Source: an uncultured Clostridium sp. (lineage in GTDB: Bacteria; Bacillota; Clostridia; TANB77; CAG-508). From it: a stretch of DNA of 45,192 nucleotides. The stretch's first letter is position 1; every line of letters begins with the position of its first letter. The notes beneath the pieces are model-generated. The model was given only the letters and a program-made list of their open reading frames with translations. It had not been told where the DNA came from and ran no database searches. The DNA lies in contig CANOWW010000013.1 in NCBI GenBank assembly GCA_947571115.1, positions 1 to 45,192 on the forward strand, written 5' to 3'. Shown here in pieces: positions 25,901 through 33,873 of the stretch. The position numbers were made by a program, and so were the translations under genes.

Positions 25901-27148
25901 TGGCTCACTACCTCCTGGATATGTCATATTTGACCAATAGCATTTGTCAATGACTGCATCCTCTGGCAAATCAACTTTTATGCGAACCTTTTCTAGTTCT
26001 GTTGGCTGATAGTATGGCGCTTGCTCACTCGATTTGCCACCCGAGCCCGCTGTCTTGTAATCTGTATCATGATACCTTACTTTCATTTTTAAAGTCAAAT
26101 AATCTCCATTTTCTGCATAAACTGGGTTTGCCTTTTTGGTTGTGTCAGGCTTTTTCTCTCTGTTAATACCACTTGGATAAAAACTGTTGTTGTCAACCAA
26201 AAATTCTCCTGTTTCCAATCCAGCTTTACTATTTCTTTGTACATTATCAATGTACGTATCAACCGTAACATTGTATTGTTTTAGAATATAGAATTCATGA
26301 GACGTATTCTCTTTTGTATTATGTGCGTTTGGCTCATCACTTGTACTTGCTCTTACACTTTTTTTCTCAAATTTAGCAAATCCATTTCCTAAATTATTCA
26401 TTTTAGCTCTATAATAGGTAGGATATATTGAAACTTTAGAGGTTGCTCCAACTCCTGTATTATAATAAGCCTGTCCAGGATTTTTTGCAGACTGAGCACG
26501 AACCCAAACTCTAATCGTAAACTCTATTGTTTCACCACTGTTGATACTTACCATTTGATATCCATCAGCTGAATAATGTGTTGAGCCAGGCCATCTGATG
26601 CGCCCATCCTCTTGAGCTCCTTGTGAAGCATTGTTAGGATCATTATTAATACCATGCGCAAATTGAAATCTCGTATCATTTGGATCTAACGATTGAGCAC
26701 TTCCTCCAGAACGTTCTACATAATAAATATCTGCTGTTTCTGGAATAATATCTTCTAATAACGTATAAACTGGAGAACTAACTGAACTAGGATTTTCATT
26801 TTTCAAAATTACTTTATATTCTAGTGCTCCATAATTCTCTAGAACCACCATATTATTGTCCTTTTTTGCATCTGACCAGTTTTTTCTATAGCCATCTCCT
26901 TGATTTCCCACTGCTGTAGAACCATTTATATATTGATTTCCTCTATGTTCTAATCTTTGTTTATCTGGTGTGTAAAGCATTTTATTAATGTAATTTTTTA
27001 CTTCAACACTACATAATAAATGTCCACCACTTGTCTCATTACCTAATTTCAATGTTTTTTTGCCTATTTCTTTTGGATATACTCTAACAGAAGAATATAC
27101 TGTTCTATAGGTCCAATATCCTGGATAGTAATGCCCCCATTCATCCAC
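19946..27148 (-). CDS. giant surface protein (main part), SPPTG motif without membrane helix; N-terminus split off
   Basis: This is a 2400-residue open frame, the main part of a protein whose signal peptide and first about 190 residues lie in two other frames upstream. Three related beta-rich units (VTVDTYIDNVQ; IGIDKFISKVEH; VQLDEYISDYRG) fill about the first 900 residues; the first two end in NPVYxExGD-type segments. SdrD-B-like units follow at about 959 (AGQVWLDTSRNGFSDNGE) and 1591 (GKVWEDARSEAKG...YNGQDYKST). The last third aligns by motif with the protein at 6950-13204 (RRLNV, LDFGIEYRP, DYLDNNLTFNA). It ends with a proline-rich KPDPIIPPP repeat zone and TISPPTGLKQS. The paralogue continues after SPPTG with a membrane helix and basic tail, but here a stop codon follows. 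It was probably a fibre-like adhesin. Anchoring is uncertain. Confidence 0.8.
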   Translation of the reverse strand: MDEWGHYYPGYWTYRTVYSSVRVYPKEIGKKTLKLGNETSGGHLLCSVEVKNYINKMLYTPDKQRLEHRGNQYINGSTAVGNQGDGYRKNWSDAKKDNNMVVLENYGALEYKVILKNENPSSVSSPVYTLLEDIIPETADIYYVERSGGSAQSLDPNDTRFQFAHGINNDPNNASQGAQEDGRIRWPGSTHYSADGYQMVSINSGETIEFTIRVWVRAQSAKNPGQAYYNTGVGATSKVSIYPTYYRAKMNNLGNGFAKFEKKSVRASTSDEPNAHNTKENTSHEFYILKQYNVTVDTYIDNVQRNSKAGLETGEFLVDNNSFYPSGINREKKPDTTKKANPVYAENGDYLTLKMKVRYHDTDYKTAGSGGKSSEQAPYYQPTELEKVRIKVDLPEDAVIDKCYWSNMTYPGGSEPGQEHPEGSSPQIEDANGNVVMDGFNSNGWYKAEYTGEYIDVWHLWTNRTATITIKLWVNTNKDLKKKYGDPYEFKTTIEDIYNFYGTKYTYNTAQAPVEIESADYWHIKEYNIGIDKFISKVEHVENRNGQKVTFESNTARRSTIDVDGGGGSQDSTKNNSPVYVEYGDLVSYTIVVYNTTKSFSEYEVKRDDEPYKQPQWITLDLEDTLPNKCEVKNAEVTNGSGILGSYEASGGTLKLNKVRVEANGRTEITVQLIVEELLDGTIETNKVKIVKDTECNINDFRIINNSKRLGQNDEVLDKYILNNYRVQLDEYISDYRGEMYNYNVNHGYINAGSEQGPFGGSTTNYPSNNPLATEKYETLRFGTRVTNIISGGTDEGATGSWAKYNTRIRPTDVKVTIDVGLDVIGYQVIWRHNGSDIDVTGGVRATETNIGNNKVECLYTITDENIILSPGDYIVYYTEVQVMESNFYTGMLQSKSEIITCTNINRTAGTSGKGLNFSFGINAHDRVVYSAPNQNPVYLNIVTFEDFVYLKQLVMAGQVWLDTSRNGFSDNGETGKDNIKAILYNADGTRVTEAITRATSDGNGFYTFGRQDKTKEYYVEFEYNGLYYKATEVYGGNNSGTTDGRYTLENDAIWRRGYGNELPQTRKPSTIAKVGTGIAGKKEYMTDSNAYEFDNVRNDLDYNNATIGNNKTYSADTIMQNQDGAAAVKGRSDLVYDKNGHVSTLTEAKGEIMTSRSFIIQNFNTTVNSGLDNTNTLYLTDYNGYHNENPETEYLKFINLGLVKREEIDLSIESDVKSIKNTINGEEMTYDFNQNTYAKADSREPNYDSHETAYSTVPKFDSDYKLGIYKADYNYRYDAYYSDENDLVDYKGYEISEPLELNKAGQSELTTEITYKIKIHNNNVPNNETSWGDKNDIPVDVALNEIAIYYDSKFVYNENLKGLNTTVKLIDRNDGLLKDKGDVTDRDDLEKDTKSIRVKYGYADENGNITRLIDGDVHVEQRGISPASKYETTNNPINNDYRALYISGGTLAEHYIPEGETRILEVTIPVDKMDAELARSLKLGNFPMVSEITAYTTQYNDSYWHQGLKARGKYAALMDRDSNPGNLADINDVSQYEDDTYKTSVNLYRYDVTEPKTENPADPNAPKVDDPNDLNSDKKQNVRAMMGKVWEDARSEAKGTDGVQYLGNGIYDTSNASHENASKNPNDKTAGQEKTISGVKVKLMEVVQKANGQYYEYQARDSANNPIEFITGSDGKYMLNDYMPGFYIVRFEYGWNDTRDDNLLYNGQDYKSTAYYNRGYYGNLDGQAYATDNLGSSGNYRYFDKVKDNLKVGDNSDAQDDEIRRLNVNAYSEIMTTAQTQVFSEAKAFSKELVDNTHMYSDSTIFYVRPENQNCELANRPYNETDAWRLGNLDFGIEYRPEAGITVGKDIKTIELVTTDGATLIKLYFEDDPAEPGKRLINKEKSIGADNVQFVQNGDETLADTDRKGKQGFVYINMDSDLLEGCTINIEYEFESTNESEVDRVNSNLYNIRFEETNEAGSGLSAIGAVNKGYTPVYLKNATINTALEGDNNYNANATAAKFLEDMYQAGTKYQANGIGSSQYKYLTRLKKPYINPTTSTTGNGTVTLAGSEYYGMYLGQTYYTGEIGANDKVVDLKVDNILDYLDNNLTFNAADNAQNDRLWSTKKSEELATVLDWSTARVEQGYSEHTKDTGKYYKYNKYYDKDGKMILADDGTLLTDIKENVSRFASDSENQLQNIVNFRKAVKYGNIVDEKGIRYDTDNRSNLLMSVDSNRKGNETDSTVGNKLLSRFLVTTKKSSDENDTTGRINLLASKTLSAIDVEEGTALNYTNTGEVVQYRTLTGRRTPLPTADAKGGLIATGSPAGPSEGGSHKPDPIIPPPEIFEGGSKKPDPILPPPNEENDEHIMGSHRVEPIIPPVDPDDSEEPDVTSRIQGTTENSDFTELITISPPTGLKQS
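20055..20217 (-). repeat. proline-rich tandem repeat zone in the giant surface protein
   Basis: Three imperfect copies of G-G-S-x-[KR]-[PV]-[DE]-P-I-[IL]-P-P are encoded here (GGSHKPDPIIPPP; GGSKKPDPILPPP; GSHRVEPIIPPVDPD). They form a stiff, wall-spanning type linker just before the SPPTG motif, as in fibronectin-binding and other wall-anchored proteins. Confidence 0.7.
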
Positions 27149-27194
27149 CCATGGATCTATCCATTTTTTCTGATTAATTGTTCTTATATCAGCT

Positions 27195-27611
27195 CTATAA
27201 ATATTCCATCCGAATTCTTATTTTTGCTCTTATTCTATTGCTTCTAAATTGACTTGTACTATTATAAACTTCAAATTCTAGTTTTTTTCCATTTTGACGA
27301 TAGCTGCAATTTTCATAAGTTAATCCGGTTCCATTTGGAGCTTGTTCTAAAACACTTTTTTCTATTTCTTGTTGCCAAGCAGAAAGAGATGCCATCTTAC
27401 CATCATCATTTCCAACAGGAACTATCCAAGCTTCAGTTGGGCAATATGGATTGTCTAATTCAAATCCTAAATTATATGTAAATTTACTTCCTGGATAATA
27501 TTCACTATTCACTCCACCTGTAGTAGCTGAACTTGCTCCACTACATATCTCAGCTATATCTCTACATTCTTGATCTGGAGCAAGATAACCGTTCGCCATC
27601 AGTTCTGCCAA
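27195..27611 (-). pseudogene. middle fragment of the split giant surface protein
   Basis: The frame reads LAELMANGYLAPDQECRDIA through to SNRIRAKIRIRMEYL, about 138 residues. Its first codons continue the signal-peptide fragment after removal of one T from a run of four (AAAA on plus at 27610-27613). Its end continues into the main part after removal of one base near 27209-27216, giving GWNIYRADIRTINQ and then WIDPWVDEWGHYY in the next frame. It has no ribosome site of its own. I read it as part of one broken gene rather than a separate protein. Sequencing error at the two sites is the main alternative. Confidence 0.65.
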
Positions 27612-27777
27612 AATATGCTGCCAAAGTTAAACTATCATTGGTATGCGTTCCAACATATGTACTTGTTGTTATCCAACCATTATCTGCATAAACAGATTGA
27701 TTAAACACCAGCCCAAACAGAAACATCACTGCTATCATTAAAATAATTTTTATTGTCTTTTTCTTCATAAACAACAT
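27562..27777 (-). pseudogene. signal-peptide fragment of the split giant surface protein
   Basis: This frame holds the true start of the gene. AAGGAGGTGGA precedes the ATG, and the signal peptide has a hydrophobic core IILMIAVMFLFGLVF and a likely cleavage after SVYA. The frame then runs DNGWITTSTYVGTHTNDSLT and is lost at the T4 run (27610-27613). It starts 9 bases after the stop codon of the preceding gene, the same coupled arrangement as the paralogous pair at 13.2 kb. Without correction of the frameshift the cell would export only a short peptide. Confidence 0.7.
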
Positions 27778-27786
27778 TCCACCTCC

Positions 27787-30700
27787 TTACCTATAAACTT
27801 TCTTAATCCATTCTTTTTTGTCAATTCTGCCTGTTTTAATCATGTATCCAAATATCGCTACAGACGCAATTAACGCAACTTCTATCACAACTGCTACTTT
27901 ACCTATTCTGCTTGGCTTTGCAATAATTGTTTCTTGTGTTGCAAAATTATTCGCTTTTGCTTCTACTATTCTTGTACTGCTTTCAGTTCCTGCAATTTGT
28001 GCCTTATTGCTAATAACTCCTATGTTGTCTGCTTGTGTTAATTGTTTTGCTAAACTCAAACGAATTTCTTTGAATTCTCCTGCTTTCAATGTCGTATCTT
28101 TCAATCCTGTATAATAAAGGTTTCCGTCTGCTCCAATGTTCCAATCTGGATTATCCTCTGCTACAAATTTCATTCCATTTGGTACATAATTCACAATATT
28201 GGCAACTTTGCCAGCAACATTTCCGACATTTTCTACTTTAATTTTGTATTCCATTTTTACAATGGCATCTTCTAATTCCTTTGTGTTCAAACTTAATTTT
28301 GCTAAATCTAAGTCCTCATATTCTTGTTCTTTTAATTTGTCATTTGTCAGTACAGTCGCCTTCGCAATTGTTTGCGTTAAGCTAAGGTCAAATCTGTCTT
28401 TTTCCGTTAATCCTACATTTACTTTAGCCCCATTTTCTGCAATTGTAATATTGTCTGTTACTGCCAAACCTTCCTCTATCTCAGAAATTTTATTCTTGCT
28501 TGCCGCACTATATCTTTCCTTATCATAATTGAATGTCACACTATAATTACCCGGTTCCAAATCATGAAACGCATAATTTCCTCTTGAGTCAGTCGTTGTC
28601 GCTTTAATCATGTTAGAACCTTTCATTAATTGCACTTGTACATTAGAAGCAATTTGCTTATCTTTGCTTGTTTTTACACCGTCGTTATCTGTATCTACAT
28701 ATACGACACCTGCAATTGCATTTGCTTCACTCTCAGTTTCTATATTTTCTTTTTGTTCGACCTCTGGTTCTTCTTGCACGTCATCTTCATTTTCAGGATT
28801 ACTTCCCATTTGTTCATACAATTTATTAATCTTTACATCCAACGCATTTGACTCCACAGTTCCTCCATTTGCCAACTTAACCTCTATAATATTAGATAAG
28901 TTTACGTCCTCCCCTGGATTTTCAATATGAATCACTTCACCAATTGCCACAACTTCAATTGTTCCATTTGCGGGCAAATTTTCTGTTATTGAAAAGTTAT
29001 TATAAGCATCAACTTCTTTTTCTTCTCCATTTATCCTTATTGTTATATTATCCAAGTAAAGAACAGATGGAATTTCTGCTTTTACTGTAACAGCCTCTTC
29101 CCAAGTTTTTTGGCTTTTTACAATAATTTTATACTCAAATGTATCTTCATAATTCAATTCTTGGCTACTAATTTCCTGCCATACTTCAACAGCTTCTTTT
29201 CTCTCCGCTGTAAATTCAAATCCGGTTGAACCACAATTTTTTTCTTCCTTGTCATTTGTCTTTAACTCAATTGTGGTTTGTACCTCATTTCCTTCAAAAC
29301 TACTCTCTGTCATTTCACAATCAACAAAAATTCTTGTTAAGTCTTCTTTTAGCTCTCCAACTTGCGCCACTACTTTCTCATTGCTTCTATCAAACTCTAG
29401 GTCTTGAACTTCTCCAACACCTAAAGCATAAATTTCCTTAATTTCCAAATATTCTGGTAAGTCAAAAGATAAATTAAAATCTCCATTTTCGTCTTCTTCA
29501 CTTTTTGAAATGCTTACCATAAATGAAACTTTTGTATTTTCATTGGTTCCAGAAAATGTATTCACTAAAGCAGCTTCCATAGAAAGTTTTTGTTTTTCAG
29601 CTTTTATTGTATAGGTCTCTGTCACATCATTAATTTGAAGATAACCCTGTAGTGTTTTGCTCTCACTATTATCTTCTAATATTTTGACAGGAAATTCATA
29701 AGAACCTATTTCACCAGCTGCCAATCTTTCAATCTCAAATTCTTTTTCTGTGATTTGGCTATCTTCTATGTAACCTTCTCCTTCGCTATATTCTGCATAC
29801 ACTGCTCCTTCTGGCACAGAAACATTTAGTACTACATTTTCTAAGTCCTCTCCTGTTTTATTTTCCACTTTTGCAACCAATGTTGCAATTTGTCCATAAA
29901 ACACATTTTCTTCTTTGGTTTCTAATGACAATTTAATTTCTGGCATTTCTTCTGTCAAAAGCCCCACTTTGTCAGCAACTGTGGTTTCATTTGAACTTAA
30001 GTTACTATAATATCCACCAAAACTTCCATAAATCGCTGCTCCATAATCCAAATTTGCTGGAATTTCAAAGTCATAACTATACTTCAAAATTTCCCCTGCT
30101 GCTAAAACATCATCCAACACAATCATGTATGATTTCACTTCTAACAATGTTTCTGGCTCTTCTGTCCAACCATTGTTGGCGTCTTCTAAATCTGCTGTTG
30201 CTTTTTCTAGCTCCGAATAGTAAATTCTTGCTGTATTTTTATTTTGCTCATTCGCTACAATTTTTGAAAACATGTTGCTATTAACATTGGTTCCCAAAGT
30301 TTCCCCTGTTATTCCATCTGTGTTATTTGCAAATGGAGTTCTTCCAAGCAATACAACATCTTTGCATTCATTTTCCGTATTATTGGCTGCATATAATTCC
30401 ATCGTTGCTATTCTTGGACTACTTCCTCTGGCAATATTCGCATTTTTTTGTCCTTGCTTTACAGATTTTATAACAGATTGCTCTCCGTCATAATTGGTAA
30501 TTGCGTTTGCAACCGCCAATCCGCTTGGTGCTTGATAATTAATAACCTCTACCTCAAAGCCATTGGTCTCTCTTACAATTCCTGCTGGAATTTCTTTGTT
30601 CATCGTCCATTTGGTTTGTGATTGATAATTGGTAACTGCTTCGTTGCAATAATACATTTTGATTTGGTCTTTTTTGCTTGGCGTATATTCGTCCAATGTA

Positions 30701-32895
30701 ACATTAAACTGTACCAAAATATTGGTTCCATGGGTAAGCGTGCTTTCGCTAAACGCGTTTTGTGTACCTGCCAAATCGATTTTCATTTTCACAATACCAT
30801 TCTCGTTATACACTATCGCATCCGTTACACTCAAACCTTCTGCATAAGTTAAATTGATACTCTGTGGCGTCACGTTTTTCACATAGCTTGGAAACACAAT
30901 TTCAAAACTTGGATTTGTATACAAGTCGCTATCCACTGTATCGTTATTTAACTCAATTCGCATTTCCACATTTTCGTTTTCGCTAACGGTGCTAAAATTG
31001 TTATTGCTAAGAACAACATCTGCATTGGTAATACTACTTTTCATCGCTTTTTTCACAGCCGCTTCAGACAAGTTATAGCGATTTTCGTCATCCGCATATT
31101 TCACAGAAGCTGTCACTTTGCTTTCAATTTCACGGAACGTATTGTACTCGGCTCTATCATAACTTGACTTTCCAATTGCTTTTGTGTATTCAATGTTTAA
31201 GTTTTGGTTGACGCTCACACTTTTCAAAACAACATAGATACCATTTGGCTTATTTTCCACATTGATTTCACATTCTTCTTGTGAGTGAACATTTTCTGCA
31301 TTCAAACTGCTTAATAATTCGCCTGCCTTATTATAAATCTCGATTATCCCGCCATTTGCTAAAATATTCTCGATTTCGTTATAAACAAATTTCACTTTTT
31401 TATAGTAAACATCATCTGTTTCAAAAGCTGTTTGTTTCGCGTCCAAATAATTCTCTTTTGAAGTATCAATCATTAATTCTTCAAATGCGTCACTTGTTAA
31501 AATGTTCAAATTAACGCTTGTTGTAAACTCTGCCTCATACACTGCTTCCTCATGATTATAATTGACATTGATTTCTCCTTTATGAATTACATCTTCATTT
31601 GTGCTAACATGATAACTAATCATATCGCCTATCACAGCCGCAATTTCTTGCGCTTCTGAAATGCTAGCAGTCAAATTGCTATTTTCGTTAGCACTAACTT
31701 CTTCTGCATTTACTGTTACATTGTTATCAAATGTATAATTTCCCTCTTCCACAAAATTTGCGTATTTGTAAATGATAATATACTCATCTATTCCAAGCGC
31801 GTTGACTGCTTTTCCGTCCTTATCATTGGAAACATGAATATAAATTTTTCCTTCCTCTGGTTGATATTCCCAATTCTCTTCCGTAAATTCTACCTCTCCT
31901 GTGTCTTGTCCTTTGCTTGCCATCAATTTATTCGCAACCACACTTACATTGACTGGACTTTCTCCATTTAAAGTCGGTACCGAAATTTCCAAATTTGTAT
32001 TTTTCAATGGCAAATAATTTTCTTCCTCATTTTGTGCTTCCCTTTTTAGCGTAATTTTATTTTCCAATAAACTACCTTGTCTTTCTCCCACGTGGTATGG
32101 CGAAAATTTTGTATATTCACTTGTCATTTCCATGTCATTGTGATAACTCCAACCAATGCTAATATTACTGCTAACGCTTTCTTCTTTTTCATTTAAATCA
32201 ACATCTATGTATTTGCCAGACAAAACGATTTCCACTTCTTGATACAAATCAGATGAACTCACTTCTTCTTTTGGTAAATATTCAATTTCCACTTCTATTT
32301 TCGTTGAATGAATGATGTTCTTGACTTGTATTTCATAATCTGAAACAAGTTCCACTTGATATGGATTTAAGTCTTCTTCGTTTTCTTCCTCATTCATTTT
32401 GTCTTCAATGACTTTTTCTTCATCCACAAACTCATTTTCGTCTATGATTGGTTCTGCATTTTCCTCAGAAGCATCTCCCATATCCAAACTAACAAATGAA
32501 TTGTCTTCTGGTTCTTCTTGCGTCTCTTCTGGCTTTTCTTTGCCATCCTCGACTTCAATGTTTGCAATTTTTGAAAATTTAAAATGAAGACTATTTTCAT
32601 CTATCGCATTTGCAGTGATGGTTCCTTCTCGAATAAAGCCACTTCCCACTTCTTTTGGCGAAATTTCTAATATCAAATTTCCTTTTTCGTTCACATTGAA
32701 TATTTTTTCATGACTTTGATTTTCATCATCTTCAAAATAACTATTCAATACCATGTCTGAACTGCTAAAAAATCCATCTGTGATGGTGGTTATCCCATCC
32801 GTTGTGGCAATCGCTTGCAATGTTTGCGCAGAATAAGTAAACATGATGACAAACACAATTAACGTACTAATCATTTTTTTCGACTTACAAAACAT
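27787..32895 (-). CDS. large secreted DUF11/SdrD-B surface protein, paralogue of the 13.2-18.2 kb gene
   Basis: This 1702-residue protein starts MFCKSKKMISTLIVFVIMFT, a signal peptide ending near LQAIA. It follows the same plan as the protein at 13209-18239, with clear motif-by-motif similarity (SFEIVFPSYVKNVTPQ against TFEIEMPEYVTGVNVT; LLGRTPF against ILGRVPF). DUF11-like repeats come next, then an SdrD-B-like unit at about residue 1398 (GVVYVDTDNDGVKTSKD...YAFHDLEPGNYSVTF) and a final DUF11-like unit. The end is a membrane helix followed by KTGRIDKKEWIKKVYR. An acidic insert near residues 105-170 (PEETQEEPEDNS) is specific to this copy. The start at 32895 has GAGG seven bases upstream; a longer TTG frame is less likely. 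It is the first gene of operon B. Confidence 0.85.
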   Translation of the reverse strand: MFCKSKKMISTLIVFVIMFTYSAQTLQAIATTDGITTITDGFFSSSDMVLNSYFEDDENQSHEKIFNVNEKGNLILEISPKEVGSGFIREGTITANAIDENSLHFKFSKIANIEVEDGKEKPEETQEEPEDNSFVSLDMGDASEENAEPIIDENEFVDEEKVIEDKMNEEENEEDLNPYQVELVSDYEIQVKNIIHSTKIEVEIEYLPKEEVSSSDLYQEVEIVLSGKYIDVDLNEKEESVSSNISIGWSYHNDMEMTSEYTKFSPYHVGERQGSLLENKITLKREAQNEEENYLPLKNTNLEISVPTLNGESPVNVSVVANKLMASKGQDTGEVEFTEENWEYQPEEGKIYIHVSNDKDGKAVNALGIDEYIIIYKYANFVEEGNYTFDNNVTVNAEEVSANENSNLTASISEAQEIAAVIGDMISYHVSTNEDVIHKGEINVNYNHEEAVYEAEFTTSVNLNILTSDAFEELMIDTSKENYLDAKQTAFETDDVYYKKVKFVYNEIENILANGGIIEIYNKAGELLSSLNAENVHSQEECEINVENKPNGIYVVLKSVSVNQNLNIEYTKAIGKSSYDRAEYNTFREIESKVTASVKYADDENRYNLSEAAVKKAMKSSITNADVVLSNNNFSTVSENENVEMRIELNNDTVDSDLYTNPSFEIVFPSYVKNVTPQSINLTYAEGLSVTDAIVYNENGIVKMKIDLAGTQNAFSESTLTHGTNILVQFNVTLDEYTPSKKDQIKMYYCNEAVTNYQSQTKWTMNKEIPAGIVRETNGFEVEVINYQAPSGLAVANAITNYDGEQSVIKSVKQGQKNANIARGSSPRIATMELYAANNTENECKDVVLLGRTPFANNTDGITGETLGTNVNSNMFSKIVANEQNKNTARIYYSELEKATADLEDANNGWTEEPETLLEVKSYMIVLDDVLAAGEILKYSYDFEIPANLDYGAAIYGSFGGYYSNLSSNETTVADKVGLLTEEMPEIKLSLETKEENVFYGQIATLVAKVENKTGEDLENVVLNVSVPEGAVYAEYSEGEGYIEDSQITEKEFEIERLAAGEIGSYEFPVKILEDNSESKTLQGYLQINDVTETYTIKAEKQKLSMEAALVNTFSGTNENTKVSFMVSISKSEEDENGDFNLSFDLPEYLEIKEIYALGVGEVQDLEFDRSNEKVVAQVGELKEDLTRIFVDCEMTESSFEGNEVQTTIELKTNDKEEKNCGSTGFEFTAERKEAVEVWQEISSQELNYEDTFEYKIIVKSQKTWEEAVTVKAEIPSVLYLDNITIRINGEEKEVDAYNNFSITENLPANGTIEVVAIGEVIHIENPGEDVNLSNIIEVKLANGGTVESNALDVKINKLYEQMGSNPENEDDVQEEPEVEQKENIETESEANAIAGVVYVDTDNDGVKTSKDKQIASNVQVQLMKGSNMIKATTTDSRGNYAFHDLEPGNYSVTFNYDKERYSAASKNKISEIEEGLAVTDNITIAENGAKVNVGLTEKDRFDLSLTQTIAKATVLTNDKLKEQEYEDLDLAKLSLNTKELEDAIVKMEYKIKVENVGNVAGKVANIVNYVPNGMKFVAEDNPDWNIGADGNLYYTGLKDTTLKAGEFKEIRLSLAKQLTQADNIGVISNKAQIAGTESSTRIVEAKANNFATQETIIAKPSRIGKVAVVIEVALIASVAIFGYMIKTGRIDKKEWIKKVYR

Positions 32896-32934
32896 CTCGC
32901 ATACCTCACTTTCCAATTTTACTATTTCTTTTAT

Positions 32935-32963
32935 ATATTAGTTCAAAAAAGTTCTTTTGTAAA
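32935..32963 (-). promoter_or_regulatory. promoter of surface-protein operon B
   Basis: On the minus strand TTTACA (32963-32958) and TAATAT (32940-32935) are 17 bp apart, about 40 bases before the start codon. Confidence 0.65.
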
Positions 32964-33014
32964 TAGTAAAATATGCCATTTTCCAGCACTTGAAGGTTTT
33001 CAGCGAAAAAATAT

Positions 33015-33030
33015 TTTACGGAAACTACGC
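33015..33030. promoter_or_regulatory. shared upstream element of surface-protein operon B
   Basis: TTTACGGAAACTACGC lies 51 bp upstream of the -35 box, matching 14 of 16 bases with the element at 18379-18394, which has the identical distance to its own -35 box. Confidence 0.55.
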
Positions 33031-33331
33031 CTCTCAAGCCAATGTTAAATTTATATTAAATTTTAATTACATTTTTGTAACAGAAGTTATCCACATTTTG
33101 TCAACAGTCCCAGTTTTTGGGCAAAATTAGAGCAAAAAAATAGCTCAACCTTTAAGGAAATAAGGTTTTGCCGCTTTATTTTTACGCTTGTAGTTATTTG
33201 TAAAAAATCACGAGAGCTTCCTTAACTAATTTCCTGTAATTTTTTGTGTCTTTTTTCTAACTCTTCGCATATATTATCAGTAAGAGTATGCTTCCAAAAC
33301 ATACCACTTAAAACTATGGAGGTTTGAAAAT
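33031..33331. other. intergenic region with one DnaA box and a possible three-helix RNA fold
   Basis: TTATCCACA at 33087-33095 is a perfect DnaA box, but it stands alone. At 33120-33172, GGCAA/TTGCC closes two hairpins (GAGC/GCTC and AACCTT/AAGGTT), a three-way junction on paper. ACTCTT and AAGAGT (33260-33287) form a loose dyad before the small gene at 33332. No gene is present between 33031 and 33331. Confidence 0.4.
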
Positions 33332-33469
33332 ATGGATAATATGGATATTAATAAATTGCTTTCTGCTATTTCAAAAATGGATAAGGCAGAATTAGAAAAA
33401 AACATCTATCGTGCACAACAGATTTTAAATAATTCTGATATTAAAAAAAATCTTGATAACCAGGAGTAA
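33332..33469 (+). CDS. small hypothetical protein (45 residues)
   Basis: The frame encodes MDNMDINKLLSAISKMDKAE and continues to NSDIKKNLDNQE, a charged helical peptide. GGAGGT lies 9 bases before the ATG, a good translation signal, and the next gene starts 2 bases after its stop codon, so the two are probably co-translated. Pairs of a short helical protein and a larger low-complexity protein like this occur in Clostridia, but I know no function. No membrane segment is seen. Confidence 0.65.
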   Translation: MDNMDINKLLSAISKMDKAELEKNIYRAQQILNNSDIKKNLDNQE

Positions 33470-33471
33470 GT

Positions 33472-33873
33472 ATGAACGATAATTTTAATGATATTTTAAG
33501 TAACTTTTCAGAAATTTTAAAAGAAAAAGATATCGACTTAAATAACATATTAGGAAATAATCATCATAATGACGACATGGATGGCACGGAAAATCGTGCC
33601 TCTGATGATGGTTTCGACATTAACATGATTTTGAAAATCAAAGACATCATGAGCCAAATGAATAGCAATAAAAATAACCCTAGAAACCAATTATTGCATT
33701 CTTTGAAACCATATTTGGAGGACACTAAAAAAGAAAAACTAGAACAATACATAAAGATTGCTAATCTTTTGAGTGTCCTAGATTCTTTTGATGACAAAAA
33801 TAGTTTCAAATTTTTATCCAACAGTGATTACGATTTCACTTTAATGATTATCCTATTTTTATTAATCATTTAG
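33472..33873 (+). CDS. hypothetical protein with C-terminal hydrophobic tail
   Basis: This is a 133-residue protein. The N-terminal part is rich in Asn and Asp (NDILSNFSEILKEKDIDLNN, HHNDDMDG). A conserved-looking helical segment, NQLLHSLKPYLEDTKKEKLE and YIKIANLLSVL, lies at about residues 73-104. The last 11 residues are hydrophobic (TLMIILFLLII), possibly a membrane tail. GGAG precedes the ATG. The gene overlaps the end of minC by 4 bases in convergent orientation. I do not recognise a function; the LLxSLKPYL pattern is common in small clostridial proteins of unknown role. Confidence 0.7.
   Translation: MNDNFNDILSNFSEILKEKDIDLNNILGNNHHNDDMDGTENRASDDGFDINMILKIKDIMSQMNSNKNNPRNQLLHSLKPYLEDTKKEKLEQYIKIANLLSVLDSFDDKNSFKFLSNSDYDFTLMIILFLLII

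Noticed and set aside
27190..27620. Programmed ribosomal frameshifting in the giant protein
   Set aside because: There is no slippery heptamer with a following pseudoknot, both shifts are +1, and one lies in a plain T-run; error or decay is simpler.
33087..33095. Possible replication origin
   Set aside because: Only one DnaA box is present and no dnaA, dnaN or repeat cluster is nearby.
33250..33300. Sporulation sigma promoter before the small genes (CATATATTA)
   Set aside because: A -10-like box is present but no matching -35 lies at the right spacing.
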